Origin: Sphingomonas psychrolutea
Lineage (GTDB): Bacteria > Pseudomonadota > Alphaproteobacteria > Sphingomonadales > Sphingomonadaceae
Assembly (NCBI RefSeq): GCF_014636175.1
Contig: NZ_BMDW01000013.1
Span: 45,805 to 109,804 of the forward strand
Direction of reading: 5' to 3'
Length of the DNA: 64,000 nt
The notes below the pieces were generated by a model. It saw nothing but the letters and a program-made list of their open reading frames with translations, made no database searches and was not told where the DNA came from. Position numbers and translations under genes: made by a program. Of the stretch, positions 8,418 to 17,584 are shown one piece after another (within the stretch, counting starts at the first letter, position 1; each line of letters begins with the position of its first letter).

Positions 8418-10094
8418 ATGAGCGAATCGACAACGTCCAAGGTCGCAGAACGCCGCTCAGCGATGGAGCGACGGCATCCGAACTGGGTGCCGATGACGCT
8501 CGACGCCTATTTCTTGCGCGCCGTTGCGGAGTTCGCGGACCGCCCGCTTGTCATCACCGACGCGGCGTGTGTGCGCTACGCCGAGGTCGACGCGGAAGCG
8601 ACTCGCATCGCGCAAATGCTGCGCAATCGCGGCGTGAAGCCTGGTGACCGGGTAGCGCTGCTGATGGCCAATTACCCGATCACCGTTGCCTTGCTGTTCG
8701 GCATCTGGCGCGCCGAGGCGACCGCCGTACCGCTCAACACGCTGTACCGACCCGAGGAACTCCGCTTCGTCCTCAGCCAGTCCGCTCCACGGCTCGTAAT
8801 CGCGATGAGCAAGTTCCTGAAACGCGATTTCGCCACCGAGATCCCCTCGATACTGCCCGATGGCGTCGATCTGTTGCTCTACGATCCCGAGGCCGCGGCC
8901 ACCTCCGATTTGGTCGCGGCGATCGACGCCGTAACGTCAATCGATCCCGTTGGCCTTGCCGACGCGACGCGCATCCCGGCGGTCATCATGTATACGTCCG
9001 GCACGACCGGCAGCCCAAAGGGCGTGATGCTCAGCCACGACAATCTGCTTCGCGCAGCCTATGCCGGAGCGCATCATCAGGCGTTCGAGGACGGGCGGCG
9101 GGCGATTTTCTCACTGCCGCTGTATCACGGCTTCGGCCTGGTCGTCGGCCTGCTGTCGGGCATCGTCGTTGGCGGGTCGATCGTGCCGCTCATCCGCTTC
9201 GATCCGCGCGCGATACTCGCCGGGATCGCGCGCCACCGGGCGACGTATTTGATGGGCGTGCCGACGATGACCGTCGCGATGCTGGAAGTGGCCGAGCAGG
9301 AGAGTTTCGACCTCAGTTCGCTGACCGCGATCCACAGCGCCGCCGCGCCGACGCCAAGTTGGGTGTGGCAACGCATCCAGGCGGTTTTCGGCTGCCGCGA
9401 AATCTTCACCAGCTACGGCCAGACCGAGGCCACGGCGACGATCATCTGCACGCAGCCTGGCGACGAACTGGAGGTTGTGGCGACGACGCAGGGCATCATC
9501 GTCAAGGGCGGCGTGGCGGGCATCCCGGAGCGCGGCGGCGACATCGCTGAATTCCGCATCGTCGATCCGGTCAGCGGCGCGGATAGCCCACCGGGCACGC
9601 CAGGCGAAATCTGGACCCGCGGACCGATGAATAGCCTGGGTTATCTGGACCTGCCGGCAGCGACCGCCGAGCTGTTTGCGGAAGGCGGCTGGTTGCGCAC
9701 CGGGGATCGCGGCTATTTCCGTGCGGACGGCAACCTGCTGCTGACTGGTCGCACCAAGGAATTGTTCAAGAGCCGTGGCGAGCTCGTCTCCCCCAAGGAA
9801 ATCGAGGAAGTCATCACTACCCATGCGGGCATTCGCGAAGCTTATGTCATCGGGATGCCCGACGATCGCTACGGCGAATGCGGCTGCGCGTGGCTGGTCG
9901 CCGCTGGGTCGGTTGCGCCGAATGCGGCGGAGGTGATGGCCTATCTCACCGAACGCTTGCCGCGCTACAAGATGCCGCGCGATATCTGGTTCATCGATGC
10001 GGCGGAATTGCCGACGACCGGCACCGGCAAGGTCCAGAAGAATTTGCTCAAGGAACGTGCCGAACGGCTGCTGGCAACGGAGGCGGCGGCATGA
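8418..10094 (+). CDS. Acyl-CoA synthetase (AMP-binding enzyme)
   Basis: A 558-residue member of the ANL adenylating superfamily. Motifs in order are the P-loop YTSGTTGSPKGVM, SYGQTEATA (A5), LRTGDRGYF with the hinge Asp (A7), LTGRTKELFKSRGELVSPKEIEE (A8) and the C-terminal GTGKVQKNLL with the catalytic lysine. It converts a carboxylic acid to its CoA thioester through an acyl-adenylate. In the surrounding set it would activate the ring-opened acid, as OTE-CoA synthetase does in camphor degradation, which is inference. It is the first gene of the rightward operon; its stop shares ATGA with the next gene. Confidence 0.9.
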   Translation: MSESTTSKVAERRSAMERRHPNWVPMTLDAYFLRAVAEFADRPLVITDAACVRYAEVDAEATRIAQMLRNRGVKPGDRVALLMANYPITVALLFGIWRAEATAVPLNTLYRPEELRFVLSQSAPRLVIAMSKFLKRDFATEIPSILPDGVDLLLYDPEAAATSDLVAAIDAVTSIDPVGLADATRIPAVIMYTSGTTGSPKGVMLSHDNLLRAAYAGAHHQAFEDGRRAIFSLPLYHGFGLVVGLLSGIVVGGSIVPLIRFDPRAILAGIARHRATYLMGVPTMTVAMLEVAEQESFDLSSLTAIHSAAAPTPSWVWQRIQAVFGCREIFTSYGQTEATATIICTQPGDELEVVATTQGIIVKGGVAGIPERGGDIAEFRIVDPVSGADSPPGTPGEIWTRGPMNSLGYLDLPAATAELFAEGGWLRTGDRGYFRADGNLLLTGRTKELFKSRGELVSPKEIEEVITTHAGIREAYVIGMPDDRYGECGCAWLVAAGSVAPNAAEVMAYLTERLPRYKMPRDIWFIDAAELPTTGTGKVQKNLLKERAERLLATEAAA

Positions 10095-11197
10095 CCGGTG
10101 GAATCTCAAGCATCGAGGCAATCCTCGACGATGCGCGAGACGGGCTGCCCTTCATCCTGGTCGATGCAGATGACCGCGAGAATGAGGGCGACGTCATCAT
10201 CCCGGCGCAGTTTGCGACGCCGAGCCAAGTCAATTTCATGGCGCGTCACGCGCGCGGATTGATCTGCTTAGCGATCTCTGGCGAACGTGCGGCGAAGCTC
10301 GAATTGCCTATGATGGCCGCCAACAATCAGTCGGGCCACGGCACGGCCTTTACGGTCTCGATCGAAGCGCGAGAGGGTGTGACGACGGGCATTTCCGCCG
10401 CCGATCGCGCACATTCCATTGCCGTCGCAATCGACCCCAGCAAGGGACGCGGTGACATCGTGTCGCCGGGCCACGTGTTTCCGCTCGTCGCCCGCGAAGG
10501 CGGCGTATTGGTCCGTGCAGGGCACACCGAGGCGGCGGTCGATATTGCGAGGCTCGCTGGGCTCAACCCGGCTGGCGTCATCTGCGAGGTCATGAACGAA
10601 GACGGCACGATGGCGCGGCTGCCTGAGCTGATCCGCTTCGGGGAGCAGCACGGCCTCAAGATCGGCACGATCGCAGATTTGATCGCCTATCGCCGCCGCT
10701 CGGAGCGGATCGTCACTCGCGTCGCCACCGCGCCGTTCGACAGCGTCCATGGCAAGGATTTCACGATCCATGTCTATCGCAACAGCATCGACGGCGGCGA
10801 GCATATCGCGCTTGTGCGCGGGAATATCCACGACGGCGAGCCAACGCTGGTGCGTGTGCATCAGGTCGATCTATCGGCCGATCTGCTGGGCTGGTCGCTG
10901 GCGCGCCGCGACTATGTGCCACGCGCGCTGGCGGCGATCGCCGCGCATGACGGTCCCGCCGTTGCCGTGTTCGTGCAGGATCCCGATCCGGTTTCGATCT
11001 CGGCGCGGGTCAATGGCGGCCGCCAAGCGTATCACGAAACGCATGCGATCCGCGATTACGGCGTCGGCGCACAGATTCTTCGCGATCTCGGCGTGCAGGA
11101 GATGATCCTGCTGACGTCGAGCAACGACAAGCTGACTGCGCTGGAAGGCTTCGGCCTAAGCGTCGTTGAGCGCCAGCCGATCCCGGATGCACAATAA
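10091..11197 (+). CDS. ribB: 3,4-dihydroxy-2-butanone 4-phosphate synthase with degenerate GTP cyclohydrolase II-like tail
   Basis: A 368-residue RibBA-shaped protein. The N-terminal about 200 residues are RibB, with [45 protein letters not shown] and [23 protein letters not shown]. The C-terminal part follows the GTP cyclohydrolase II fold ([20 protein letters not shown]) but lacks the three zinc cysteines and the CDCG block, so it cannot be a normal RibA. It makes the four-carbon unit of riboflavin from ribulose 5-phosphate. Such degenerate fusions occur in alphaproteobacteria. The gene overlaps the acyl-CoA synthetase by ATGA and sits in a catabolic operon, suggesting extra flavin supply for the FMN monooxygenases, as ribB genes do beside lux genes. 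Confidence 0.88.
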   Translation: MTGGISSIEAILDDARDGLPFILVDADDRENEGDVIIPAQFATPSQVNFMARHARGLICLAISGERAAKLELPMMAANNQSGHGTAFTVSIEAREGVTTGISAADRAHSIAVAIDPSKGRGDIVSPGHVFPLVAREGGVLVRAGHTEAAVDIARLAGLNPAGVICEVMNEDGTMARLPELIRFGEQHGLKIGTIADLIAYRRRSERIVTRVATAPFDSVHGKDFTIHVYRNSIDGGEHIALVRGNIHDGEPTLVRVHQVDLSADLLGWSLARRDYVPRALAAIAAHDGPAVAVFVQDPDPVSISARVNGGRQAYHETHAIRDYGVGAQILRDLGVQEMILLTSSNDKLTALEGFGLSVVERQPIPDAQ

Positions 11198-11219
11198 ACC
11201 ATAATGAAGGAGAAACACG

Positions 11220-11966
11220 ATGGGCAGACTCGACGGCAAGATCGCGATCATCACGGGTGCCGCGCGCGGCATGGGCGAATCGCATGCGAAGACCTTCGTG
11301 CGCGAAGGTGCCAAGGTCGTACTGACCGACCTGCGCGGCGATGCCGGGCGCGCGTTGCAGCAAGAGCTGGGCGACGCCGCTTTGTTCATTGAGCATGATG
11401 CGACCGACTTCGCGCAATGGACATCGGTGGTCCAGCAGGCCGAGGCCAAGTTCGGCCCGGTCGATGTGCTGGTCAACAATGCCGGCATTCTCGGCGCGAT
11501 GGCAAAGACCGCCGATCTGACCGAAAAGGACTATCTCGCGGTCTGCGCGGTCAACCAGCATTCGGTGTTCTACGGCATGCGCGCAGTGTTGCCCTCGATG
11601 CTCAAGGCCGGACACGGCTCGATCGTCAACATCTCCTCGATCGCCGGAATCGCCGCCAATTACGGCTTCCCAAGCCTAGCCTATGTCGCGAGCAAGTTCG
11701 CCGTCCGCGGCATGACCAAGGCGACCGCGATTGAATATGGCCCACACAACATCCGCGTCAATTCGGTGCATCCGGGCTTCATCCAGACGCCGATGATGGT
11801 CGAAGCGACCAATGAGGAAGGCGGTGACGCGCTGTCGCTGATCCCGCTCGGCCGCATTGCCGATCCGCAGGAAGTGTCCAACCTGGTACTGTTCCTCGCG
11901 TCAGACGACGCATCCTACATCACCGGGGCCGAGCATCTCGTCGACGCCGGGATGATGGCGCAGTAG
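11220..11966 (+). CDS. SDR family oxidoreductase
   Basis: A 248-residue classical short-chain dehydrogenase. The cofactor motif is TGAARGMGES, Asp37 after the second strand suggests NAD, NNAGILG is present, and the catalytic residues are the serine of NISS (about 139), Tyr155 and Lys159 in YVASK. C-terminal NSVHPGFIQTPM is typical. It would interconvert an alcohol and a ketone in the pathway. The gene starts 22 nt after ribB with a clear AAGGAGAAA ribosome site and ends the rightward operon, nearly touching the convergent VOC gene. Confidence 0.9.
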   Translation: MGRLDGKIAIITGAARGMGESHAKTFVREGAKVVLTDLRGDAGRALQQELGDAALFIEHDATDFAQWTSVVQQAEAKFGPVDVLVNNAGILGAMAKTADLTEKDYLAVCAVNQHSVFYGMRAVLPSMLKAGHGSIVNISSIAGIAANYGFPSLAYVASKFAVRGMTKATAIEYGPHNIRVNSVHPGFIQTPMMVEATNEEGGDALSLIPLGRIADPQEVSNLVLFLASDDASYITGAEHLVDAGMMAQ

Positions 11967-11967
11967 G

Positions 11968-12348
11968 TCAGTCGGCGGCAGCGCGCAGCTCCAGGCCATT
12001 CCCTTCGGGATCGGTCAGGTAGATCGAGATGCCGTAGCCGCCCGCCCCATAGCGCGTTGCGATCTCGCCGATCGCGACGCCGTTCTCGCGCAGCCATGCC
12101 GCGACCCGGTCGGCATCGAACGACTCGAGCGTCAGGCACAGATGATCCATGTTGCATCCTGCAGCATCGTGCGGATCGCGCGCGACGATGTCGATCAGCG
12201 CGGCTCCCGCGCGCAATTGCGTCAAGCCGTCGATCGTCCGCTCGACCGGGCAACCGAGTGTGTCGGCGTAAAAGGCGATCAGCGCCGGTGCATCGTGCGC
12301 GCGCAGCACGACATGGTCGATACCTCGAATCGCGAACGGCCGCGTCAT
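11968..12348 (-). CDS. VOC (glyoxalase/dioxygenase) family protein
   Basis: A 126-residue vicinal-oxygen-chelate protein. The first beta-alpha module starts IRGIDHVVLRAHD with a potential metal-ligand His, MDHLCLTLES holds a second His, and the C-terminal YLTDPEGNGLELR holds the usual Glu. It may act as a lyase, isomerase or dioxygenase, and sequence alone does not tell which. The start is ATG 12348, two bases after the stop of the upstream TetR gene (TGA-GC-ATG), so the two are co-transcribed. Confidence 0.85.
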   Translation of the reverse strand: MTRPFAIRGIDHVVLRAHDAPALIAFYADTLGCPVERTIDGLTQLRAGAALIDIVARDPHDAAGCNMDHLCLTLESFDADRVAAWLRENGVAIGEIATRYGAGGYGISIYLTDPEGNGLELRAAAD

Positions 12349-12350
12349 GC

Positions 12351-13010
12351 TCAACCGCCGGTGGTGAGACGGAGCGGCGCGCAGACGCACGAGACGATCT
12401 GCTCGATCGTATCGTCGAGTGCCGCCTCGAAGCTTTCCTCGTTCGGCGCCGAATCCTCGAACGTCTCGTAGCGCGCGAGGATTGCGAGGAACATGAAGCT
12501 CGCCGTGACCAGTCGGCGCTGCGCGACGTCTTCCGGGAGGTAAGACAGCCGCTTGCGCAGTAATTCAAAGACGCGCGCTAAATGGGGATGCCCGCCGCCC
12601 CCGAAGTCTCCAAAGCGGTGCGAGTGGCTGCGCATCAGATATTGGCTGAGGAAGCCGGCATAAGACCGATGACCGTCGCCGTCGGGCAGTTCGAGCTGCG
12701 GCAAATAGACCATATCGAGCAGGGTCCGTGCATCGTCGAGCCGGCCTTTTGCCTCCGCCGCCGCCAACATCCGTTCGCGCATCCGCTCCATCTGGTCCAT
12801 GCGATAGTCGAAGATCGCCTCGACCAGACCTTCGCGCGATCCGAAATGATATTGCACGGCGTAATGGTTGCCTTGCCCTGCCTTGGACGCGATTTCCCGC
12901 ATCGAGACGCCGTTGATGCCGCCTTCTGCAAAAAGCGCCTCGGCCACCAGAATCATCTTGGTCTTGCCGTCAACCTCGGAGTCGGCGGGGGTGTCGGGCA
13001 GATCGGCCAA
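12351..13010 (-). CDS. TetR/AcrR family transcriptional regulator
   Basis: A 219-residue TetR regulator. The DNA-binding domain reads KTKMILVAEALFAEGG, VSMREIASKAGQ and AVQYHFGSREGLVEAIF. The C-terminal domain is longer than in the first TetR of the window and the two are not close paralogues. It is divergent from the LLM monooxygenase and TonB receptor genes, with a perfect 12-bp palindrome between them, 15 bp from its start codon. It is therefore a good candidate for controlling both itself and the uptake/oxidation genes to its right. Confidence 0.87.
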   Translation of the reverse strand: MADLPDTPADSEVDGKTKMILVAEALFAEGGINGVSMREIASKAGQGNHYAVQYHFGSREGLVEAIFDYRMDQMERMRERMLAAAEAKGRLDDARTLLDMVYLPQLELPDGDGHRSYAGFLSQYLMRSHSHRFGDFGGGGHPHLARVFELLRKRLSYLPEDVAQRRLVTASFMFLAILARYETFEDSAPNEESFEAALDDTIEQIVSCVCAPLRLTTGG

Positions 13011-13024
13011 AGTGCGCTCCAGTG

Positions 13025-13036
13025 AAACACGTGTTT
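13025..13036. promoter_or_regulatory. Perfect palindrome upstream of tetR, candidate operator
   Basis: AAACACGTGTTT is a perfect 12-bp palindrome located 15 bp upstream of the tetR start in the 275-nt divergent gap before the LLM monooxygenase gene. Position and symmetry suit a TetR-type autoregulatory operator. Confidence 0.45.
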
Positions 13037-13285
13037 TAACTTGATTAGTCTATACCGCGGCTATGCGCCTGTCGATAATATGGACGAAAGTCCGTATTGC
13101 CGCGGTTTTTCGGGCATTTCGCGGGAAAGTACCGCTGCGCATTAAGCCCGTCTTTCCCTGCAGCGCAGCGTCGAATCAAACAGTTGACTTAGCTTTCGGA
13201 CTGAACCATTCTCCGTACAGCGCAGGCAAACGACCAGTGCGGACCGCGGACGTAGCGTCGCCGCATCACATCTAGGAGAGCGATC

Positions 13286-14437
13286 ATGGCAATGGACACC
13301 GGCCTCATCTTCCACCCGTACATGCGCCCCGGCCGCACGGCGCGGCAGACGTTCGAATGGGGCGTCCAAAGCTCGATCGCCTGCGACAAGGCCGGGTTCG
13401 ATTCGATGATGATTTCCGAACATGCCTCGCAGATCTGGGAGAACATCCCCAATCCCGAGCTGATCATCGCCGCCGCCGCGCTGCAGACCAAGACGATCAA
13501 GTTTGCGCCGATGGCGCATATCCTGCCGCACCATAACCCGACCAAGCTGGCGATGATGGTCGGCTGGCTCTCGCAGATCCTCGAAGGCCGCTACTTCATG
13601 GGGATCGGCGCAGGTGCCTATCCGCTTGCTTCGTACATGCACGGCATTCGCGGCGAGGATCAGAATACCGAACACCTCAACGAGATGGTGCGCGAATCCC
13701 TCTCGATCATGGAAAAAATCTGGAAGCGCGAGCCCTTCTTCTTCGAAGGCAAATATTGGGACGCGGGTTTCCCGGAAGAGGAGGTCGCGCTGACCGAGGA
13801 GGACGAGCAGCACAAACTCGCCAATTACGCGCCGTGGGGCGGGTCTTTCCCGGAATTCGCGGTAACCGGGTTCAGCGCCAACTCGCCATCGATGCGGCTG
13901 GCGGGCGAAAAGAACTTCAAGCCGGTCTCGATCTTTTCCGGTGAAGAAGCGCTCAAGCGGCACTGGGACATCTATTCGGAGGCCAACATCAAGGCCGGCT
14001 TCACCCCCGACCGCCAGCGGCACGCCGTGTCGCAGACCGTGTTCGTCGGCGACACCGATGCCGAGGCGAAGAAGGAGGTGATGGAAGGCCCGATCGGATA
14101 TTGCTTCAACAAGTATCTGATCCCGATCTGGCGCCGGTTCGGCATGATGGACGGCTTTGCCAAGGATGCGGGGATCGATCCGCTCAAGGCCGATCTCGAA
14201 TTCTTGGTTGACCGCGTGTTTGTCGTCGGCTCGCCCGACACCGTCGTCGACAAGATCAACACGCTGTTTGACAAAGTTGGCGGCTGGGGAACGCTGCAGA
14301 TCGAAGCGCACGATTATTACGACGATCCGTCGCCTTGGTTCCACTCGCTGGAACTGGCCGCCAAGGAAGTCGCGCCGCGCATTTCGATGCCGGGTGCGAA
14401 ACCCGCTGCCAAGCAGATGGAAGCGCAAGCGGCCTGA
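13286..14437 (+). CDS. LLM class monooxygenase, diketocamphane monooxygenase/LimB-like
   Basis: A 383-residue luciferase-like flavoenzyme. The segment SEHASQIWENIPNPELIIAA followed by TIKFAPMAHILPHHNPTKLA and GWLSQILEGRYFMGIGAGAY resembles the FMN-dependent diketocamphane and limonene monooxygenase group. A type II Baeyer-Villiger oxidation of a terpenoid ketone is the likely chemistry, using FMNH2 from the flavin reductase at 904-1413. The start ATG 13286 has AGGAGAGCG upstream. A hairpin follows at 14450, then the TonB receptor gene. The closest-subfamily statement is from memory of the family, not from a search. Confidence 0.85.
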   Translation: MAMDTGLIFHPYMRPGRTARQTFEWGVQSSIACDKAGFDSMMISEHASQIWENIPNPELIIAAAALQTKTIKFAPMAHILPHHNPTKLAMMVGWLSQILEGRYFMGIGAGAYPLASYMHGIRGEDQNTEHLNEMVRESLSIMEKIWKREPFFFEGKYWDAGFPEEEVALTEEDEQHKLANYAPWGGSFPEFAVTGFSANSPSMRLAGEKNFKPVSIFSGEEALKRHWDIYSEANIKAGFTPDRQRHAVSQTVFVGDTDAEAKKEVMEGPIGYCFNKYLIPIWRRFGMMDGFAKDAGIDPLKADLEFLVDRVFVVGSPDTVVDKINTLFDKVGGWGTLQIEAHDYYDDPSPWFHSLELAAKEVAPRISMPGAKPAAKQMEAQAA

Positions 14438-14449
14438 TCATTAGAAAGT

Positions 14450-14473
14450 GGGGTAGCCCCTCGGGGCTGCCCC
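14450..14473. terminator. GC hairpin between LLM monooxygenase and TonB receptor genes
   Basis: GGGGTAGCCCC-TC-GGGGCTGCCCC forms an 11-bp stem with one G-T pair, followed by a short TTT. It may terminate or attenuate transcription before the receptor gene. Confidence 0.6.
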
Positions 14474-14550
14474 TTTCCTAAATACTCATCGAACGCCCCC
14501 CAGACGTAGCCCCAAGCAAAAAGAACGTGGCGAAAAGCCACTGATTCAAA

Positions 14551-17067
14551 ATGGAGAAGATTATGAAAAGCCGGGAATCCGCATATCTGCGTCTTAAACG
14601 CACGCTCAATGCCGCGTCCGATCACGCATCGCTGGCAAAGGGCATCGGCCCGCGCAGCCGTTACGCCCCAATCCTGACCGCTGCCGCCGTGCTTGCTGGC
14701 TTCGCCGGCAACCCGGCACTGGCCCGTACCAACCCCGACACCGCCCCCGCGGCCCCGGTCTCGCCGCAGACCGACGCAGGTGCACAGACGAGCGACCAGA
14801 CCGCACCTGCGCCAACCGCTGCCAGCAATGGCGACATCATCGTCACAGCGACGCGCCGCGAGGAGTCGCTTTCGAAAGTGCCGCTGTCGATCACCGCGTT
14901 GACCGCAGATACACTGACGGCCCGCGTCGTAACCAAGGAGCAGGATCTCGCCTCGCTCGTCCCCGGCCTCGTCGTGAAGAACGGGCAAAACCAGAACCAG
15001 CTCAGCTTTACGCTGCGCGGCCAGACGCTCGATCCGTTCTCGGGTGCTAGCCCAGCTGTGCTCACCTATCTGAACGAAGTGCCGTTCGGCGGCGGCAATT
15101 CGGCCACCTCTTTCTATGATTTCTCTTCGGTGCAGGTGCTGAAAGGCCCGCAAGGCACACTGTTCGGTCGCAACGCGACGGGCGGCGCGGTCCTCTACAC
15201 CTCGACTCTGCCGGGCAAGGACTTCGGCGGCTATCTGACCGTGCGCGGCGGCATGCGCAATACGCTCCAAGTTCAGGGCGCGATCGACATCCCGCTCATT
15301 ACGGATGTCCTTCAGGTGCGCATCGCGGGCGATTACCAACGCCAGGACGGTTATGTACGCAACCGCCTCGCTGGCGGGACGCTCGGTAATACCGACAACA
15401 AGTCCGGTCGCGCAACGATCGTCTTCCAGCCCAGTTCCGACATCAAGAACGTGACCGTTCTGCAATACAGCAAGTTCGGCGGGAATGAAGCGGCGAGCCA
15501 ACTCTATTCCTATTACAAGCTGGGCGCGACCAACAATGGGTATGCGCTGACGACGACCCTTGATACGGTCTACGGCAACGGCTTCTTCCCCGGTGTAGGC
15601 GACGGGCCGCCGGGCAAGGGAACCTTCCCGGGCGCGGTCGCAGGGTATCTCGCCTATCAGCAAACACACCCGTACGACATTTATCTGTCGTACGATCTAC
15701 CGCACGATGCCGACAATTATTTCGCGCAGAATACGACGACAATAGATCTCAACAGCGCGACGACGTTCAAGAACATTTTTGGATATCAGAAGAGCTATGC
15801 GAAGACTCCGGGCATCCTCAGCGGATCGCCATTCGCTTCGCTCGATCTGTACAACTCGACCGGCGCGTTCAAAGGTCCACCCGGCGGCGAAGTATTCCGC
15901 AACACCAGCCTCTCGGACGAAATTCAAATTCAGGGACAAGGGGCCAATGGCCGCCTGAAGTATATCATCGGCGGCTTCTACAATTACCAGACTCGCGAAG
16001 AAGGCATCCCGGTCATCGTCGGTGGCGAACTCGCCGCGCCACTCGGGCAAGTGCTCTATCACACGCGCAACACCGATGAATCGAAGGCATTGTACGCGCA
16101 GGCGACGTACGACCTGTCAGACGCCGTACAGGGCCTTAGCATCACCGCCGGCGGTCGCTATACGTGGGAAACGGTGGGCCAGACGCCCTACCCGGACCAT
16201 GTCTTTTTTGCGAATTTCCCACAGGAGCGGCGCGATTTGTCTGCGCCGAGCTGGAACTTCAACCTGCAATGGCAATTCAACTCCAACAATCAATTGTACT
16301 TCACGCAGCGCGGAAGCTTCCGATCCGGGAACTTCAACGGAGCAGTCGTCCCATATAATTTCGTGAATTTCTTTCAGAACGAATACACCCACGATTTCGA
16401 AGTCGGCTATAAATTCAACGGCAAGATCGCCGGCAAGCGCGCGCACTTCAACATCGCGCTGTACGATCAGATCGTCAGCAACGCACAGCATTCGCTGTAC
16501 GCGGTGGTGGCTGGCGCCCCGTCCGCCTTTACCGTGAATGTGCCCGAGGCGCAGGTCAAAGGCGTCGAGGTCGATGGTGATATCGTACTGGTCGATTGGC
16601 TTAAAATCGGTTTTGCGGGTGCCTACACCGACGCGAAATACACCAAGAACATCGTCGATCTGTCGCGTCAGACAGGCGTCGCAGGCTACAAGATCCCGTT
16701 CGACTCTTATCCCGACGCACCAAAGGTTTCCGGCTCGCTGTACGCGGATGTAACGCTGCCGGTTTCCGAGAAAATCGGCCGCGCCCACTTCCGCGCAGAC
16801 TCTTTCTCGCAAACGTCGAGCTACTTCTCGAACAACAACAACTCGATCACCCCTGGTACACAAGTAAAGGGCTACACCACCGTAGCCCTGCGCCTCGGCA
16901 TTGAGGACATCGCGGGCAGCCGCTTGTCGGCATCGGTTTACGCCAAGAACGTCTTCAACCGGCTCTATTACCAAGCCGGTTACGTCGAGGGGAATTCAGG
17001 CGGCTTTAACACCGTGATCGTGGGGGAGCCACGCACCGTCGCCGGTGAAATAACCTTCAAATTCTGA
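14551..17067 (+). CDS. TonB-dependent outer membrane receptor
   Basis: An 838-residue TonB-dependent receptor. A positively charged start, then a hydrophobic stretch (YAPILTAAAVLAGF) and ALA-type cleavage context form a signal peptide. The plug domain begins GDIIVTATRREESLSKVPLSI and contains VLKGPQGTLFGRNATGGAV. The barrel ends with the outer-membrane signature VAGEITFKF and a terminal Phe. It would import the growth substrate or a related compound across the outer membrane using TonB energy. Receptors of this size next to catabolic genes are typical of sphingomonads, and the co-location suggests a terpenoid ligand, which is inference. The start could be ATG 14551 or 14563 (MKSRES). Confidence 0.93.
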   Translation: MEKIMKSRESAYLRLKRTLNAASDHASLAKGIGPRSRYAPILTAAAVLAGFAGNPALARTNPDTAPAAPVSPQTDAGAQTSDQTAPAPTAASNGDIIVTATRREESLSKVPLSITALTADTLTARVVTKEQDLASLVPGLVVKNGQNQNQLSFTLRGQTLDPFSGASPAVLTYLNEVPFGGGNSATSFYDFSSVQVLKGPQGTLFGRNATGGAVLYTSTLPGKDFGGYLTVRGGMRNTLQVQGAIDIPLITDVLQVRIAGDYQRQDGYVRNRLAGGTLGNTDNKSGRATIVFQPSSDIKNVTVLQYSKFGGNEAASQLYSYYKLGATNNGYALTTTLDTVYGNGFFPGVGDGPPGKGTFPGAVAGYLAYQQTHPYDIYLSYDLPHDADNYFAQNTTTIDLNSATTFKNIFGYQKSYAKTPGILSGSPFASLDLYNSTGAFKGPPGGEVFRNTSLSDEIQIQGQGANGRLKYIIGGFYNYQTREEGIPVIVGGELAAPLGQVLYHTRNTDESKALYAQATYDLSDAVQGLSITAGGRYTWETVGQTPYPDHVFFANFPQERRDLSAPSWNFNLQWQFNSNNQLYFTQRGSFRSGNFNGAVVPYNFVNFFQNEYTHDFEVGYKFNGKIAGKRAHFNIALYDQIVSNAQHSLYAVVAGAPSAFTVNVPEAQVKGVEVDGDIVLVDWLKIGFAGAYTDAKYTKNIVDLSRQTGVAGYKIPFDSYPDAPKVSGSLYADVTLPVSEKIGRAHFRADSFSQTSSYFSNNNNSITPGTQVKGYTTVALRLGIEDIAGSRLSASVYAKNVFNRLYYQAGYVEGNSGGFNTVIVGEPRTVAGEITFKF

Positions 17068-17584
17068 GAGAACGAGCTTTTTATATGACGCACGGTGGTT
17101 GCTCGCCTCCTGATTGGGGCGGCAACCATTTTGCATTTTTGTAGCCAGCAGAAACGCTCGCTTGGTGGTCACCCGCGACCTGTGTGGCGGCGTAGGATTA
17201 CATGGCTTCTATCGCGTTTCTCGACTTTGACAATATTGGGGGCGGGATCGCCGCCACTTGAGGATCGGCCCTCAAAAGGGGCTCTGACGCAGTTTTGATG
17301 ATTGGCTTCAGGTCGCTGCGATCACCCGTGCTCGGAGAAGGCTGAGATTTTTGCGGCCGTACATTTTGGTTTGACCAGCTTGAGTTTTGTGATTTGTCCC
17401 TCAGTCTGGCCGCTCAACTATGGGGAGACGATTGCGGCGGCGCGAGACAGAGTAGGGGCGGGTCGTAAGGCAGCCGTCAACCTGACTACGATCGACACCG
17501 TCATCCCGGGCTTTTCGATCACCAAGATTAAAGATGACCCGATCTGGTAATTTAAGCTGCCACTACCCGCATGAGCAGCAGTCA
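17068..17584. other. Gene-poor gap between TonB receptor and integrase
   Basis: No convincing gene is visible. A TTG-started 82-codon reading frame on the + strand (17302-17550, ending TIDTVIPGFSITKIKDDPIW) has no family I recognise. Its base composition looks less biased than its neighbours, so it may be a decayed remnant. This is the integrase-proximal end of the island, where such debris is common. Confidence 0.4.

Noticed and set aside
9878..10090. N-terminal extension of ribB into the acyl-CoA synthetase gene
   Set aside because: The ATG at 10091 matches the RibB family start and overlaps the upstream stop as ATGA; the extension is out-of-frame synthetase sequence.
10040..10095. FMN riboswitch upstream of ribB
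   Set aside because: There is no leader: the start codon overlaps the preceding gene, leaving no room for an aptamer.
14317..15669. A 450-codon minus-strand frame opposite the TonB receptor
   Set aside because: It overlaps the clear receptor gene, and its composition reflects the complement of receptor codons.
17276..17296. Tn3-type terminal repeat (GGGGCTCTGACGCA)
   Set aside because: It resembles a Tn3 end only over about 12 bases, has no partner copy and no transposase or resolvase nearby.
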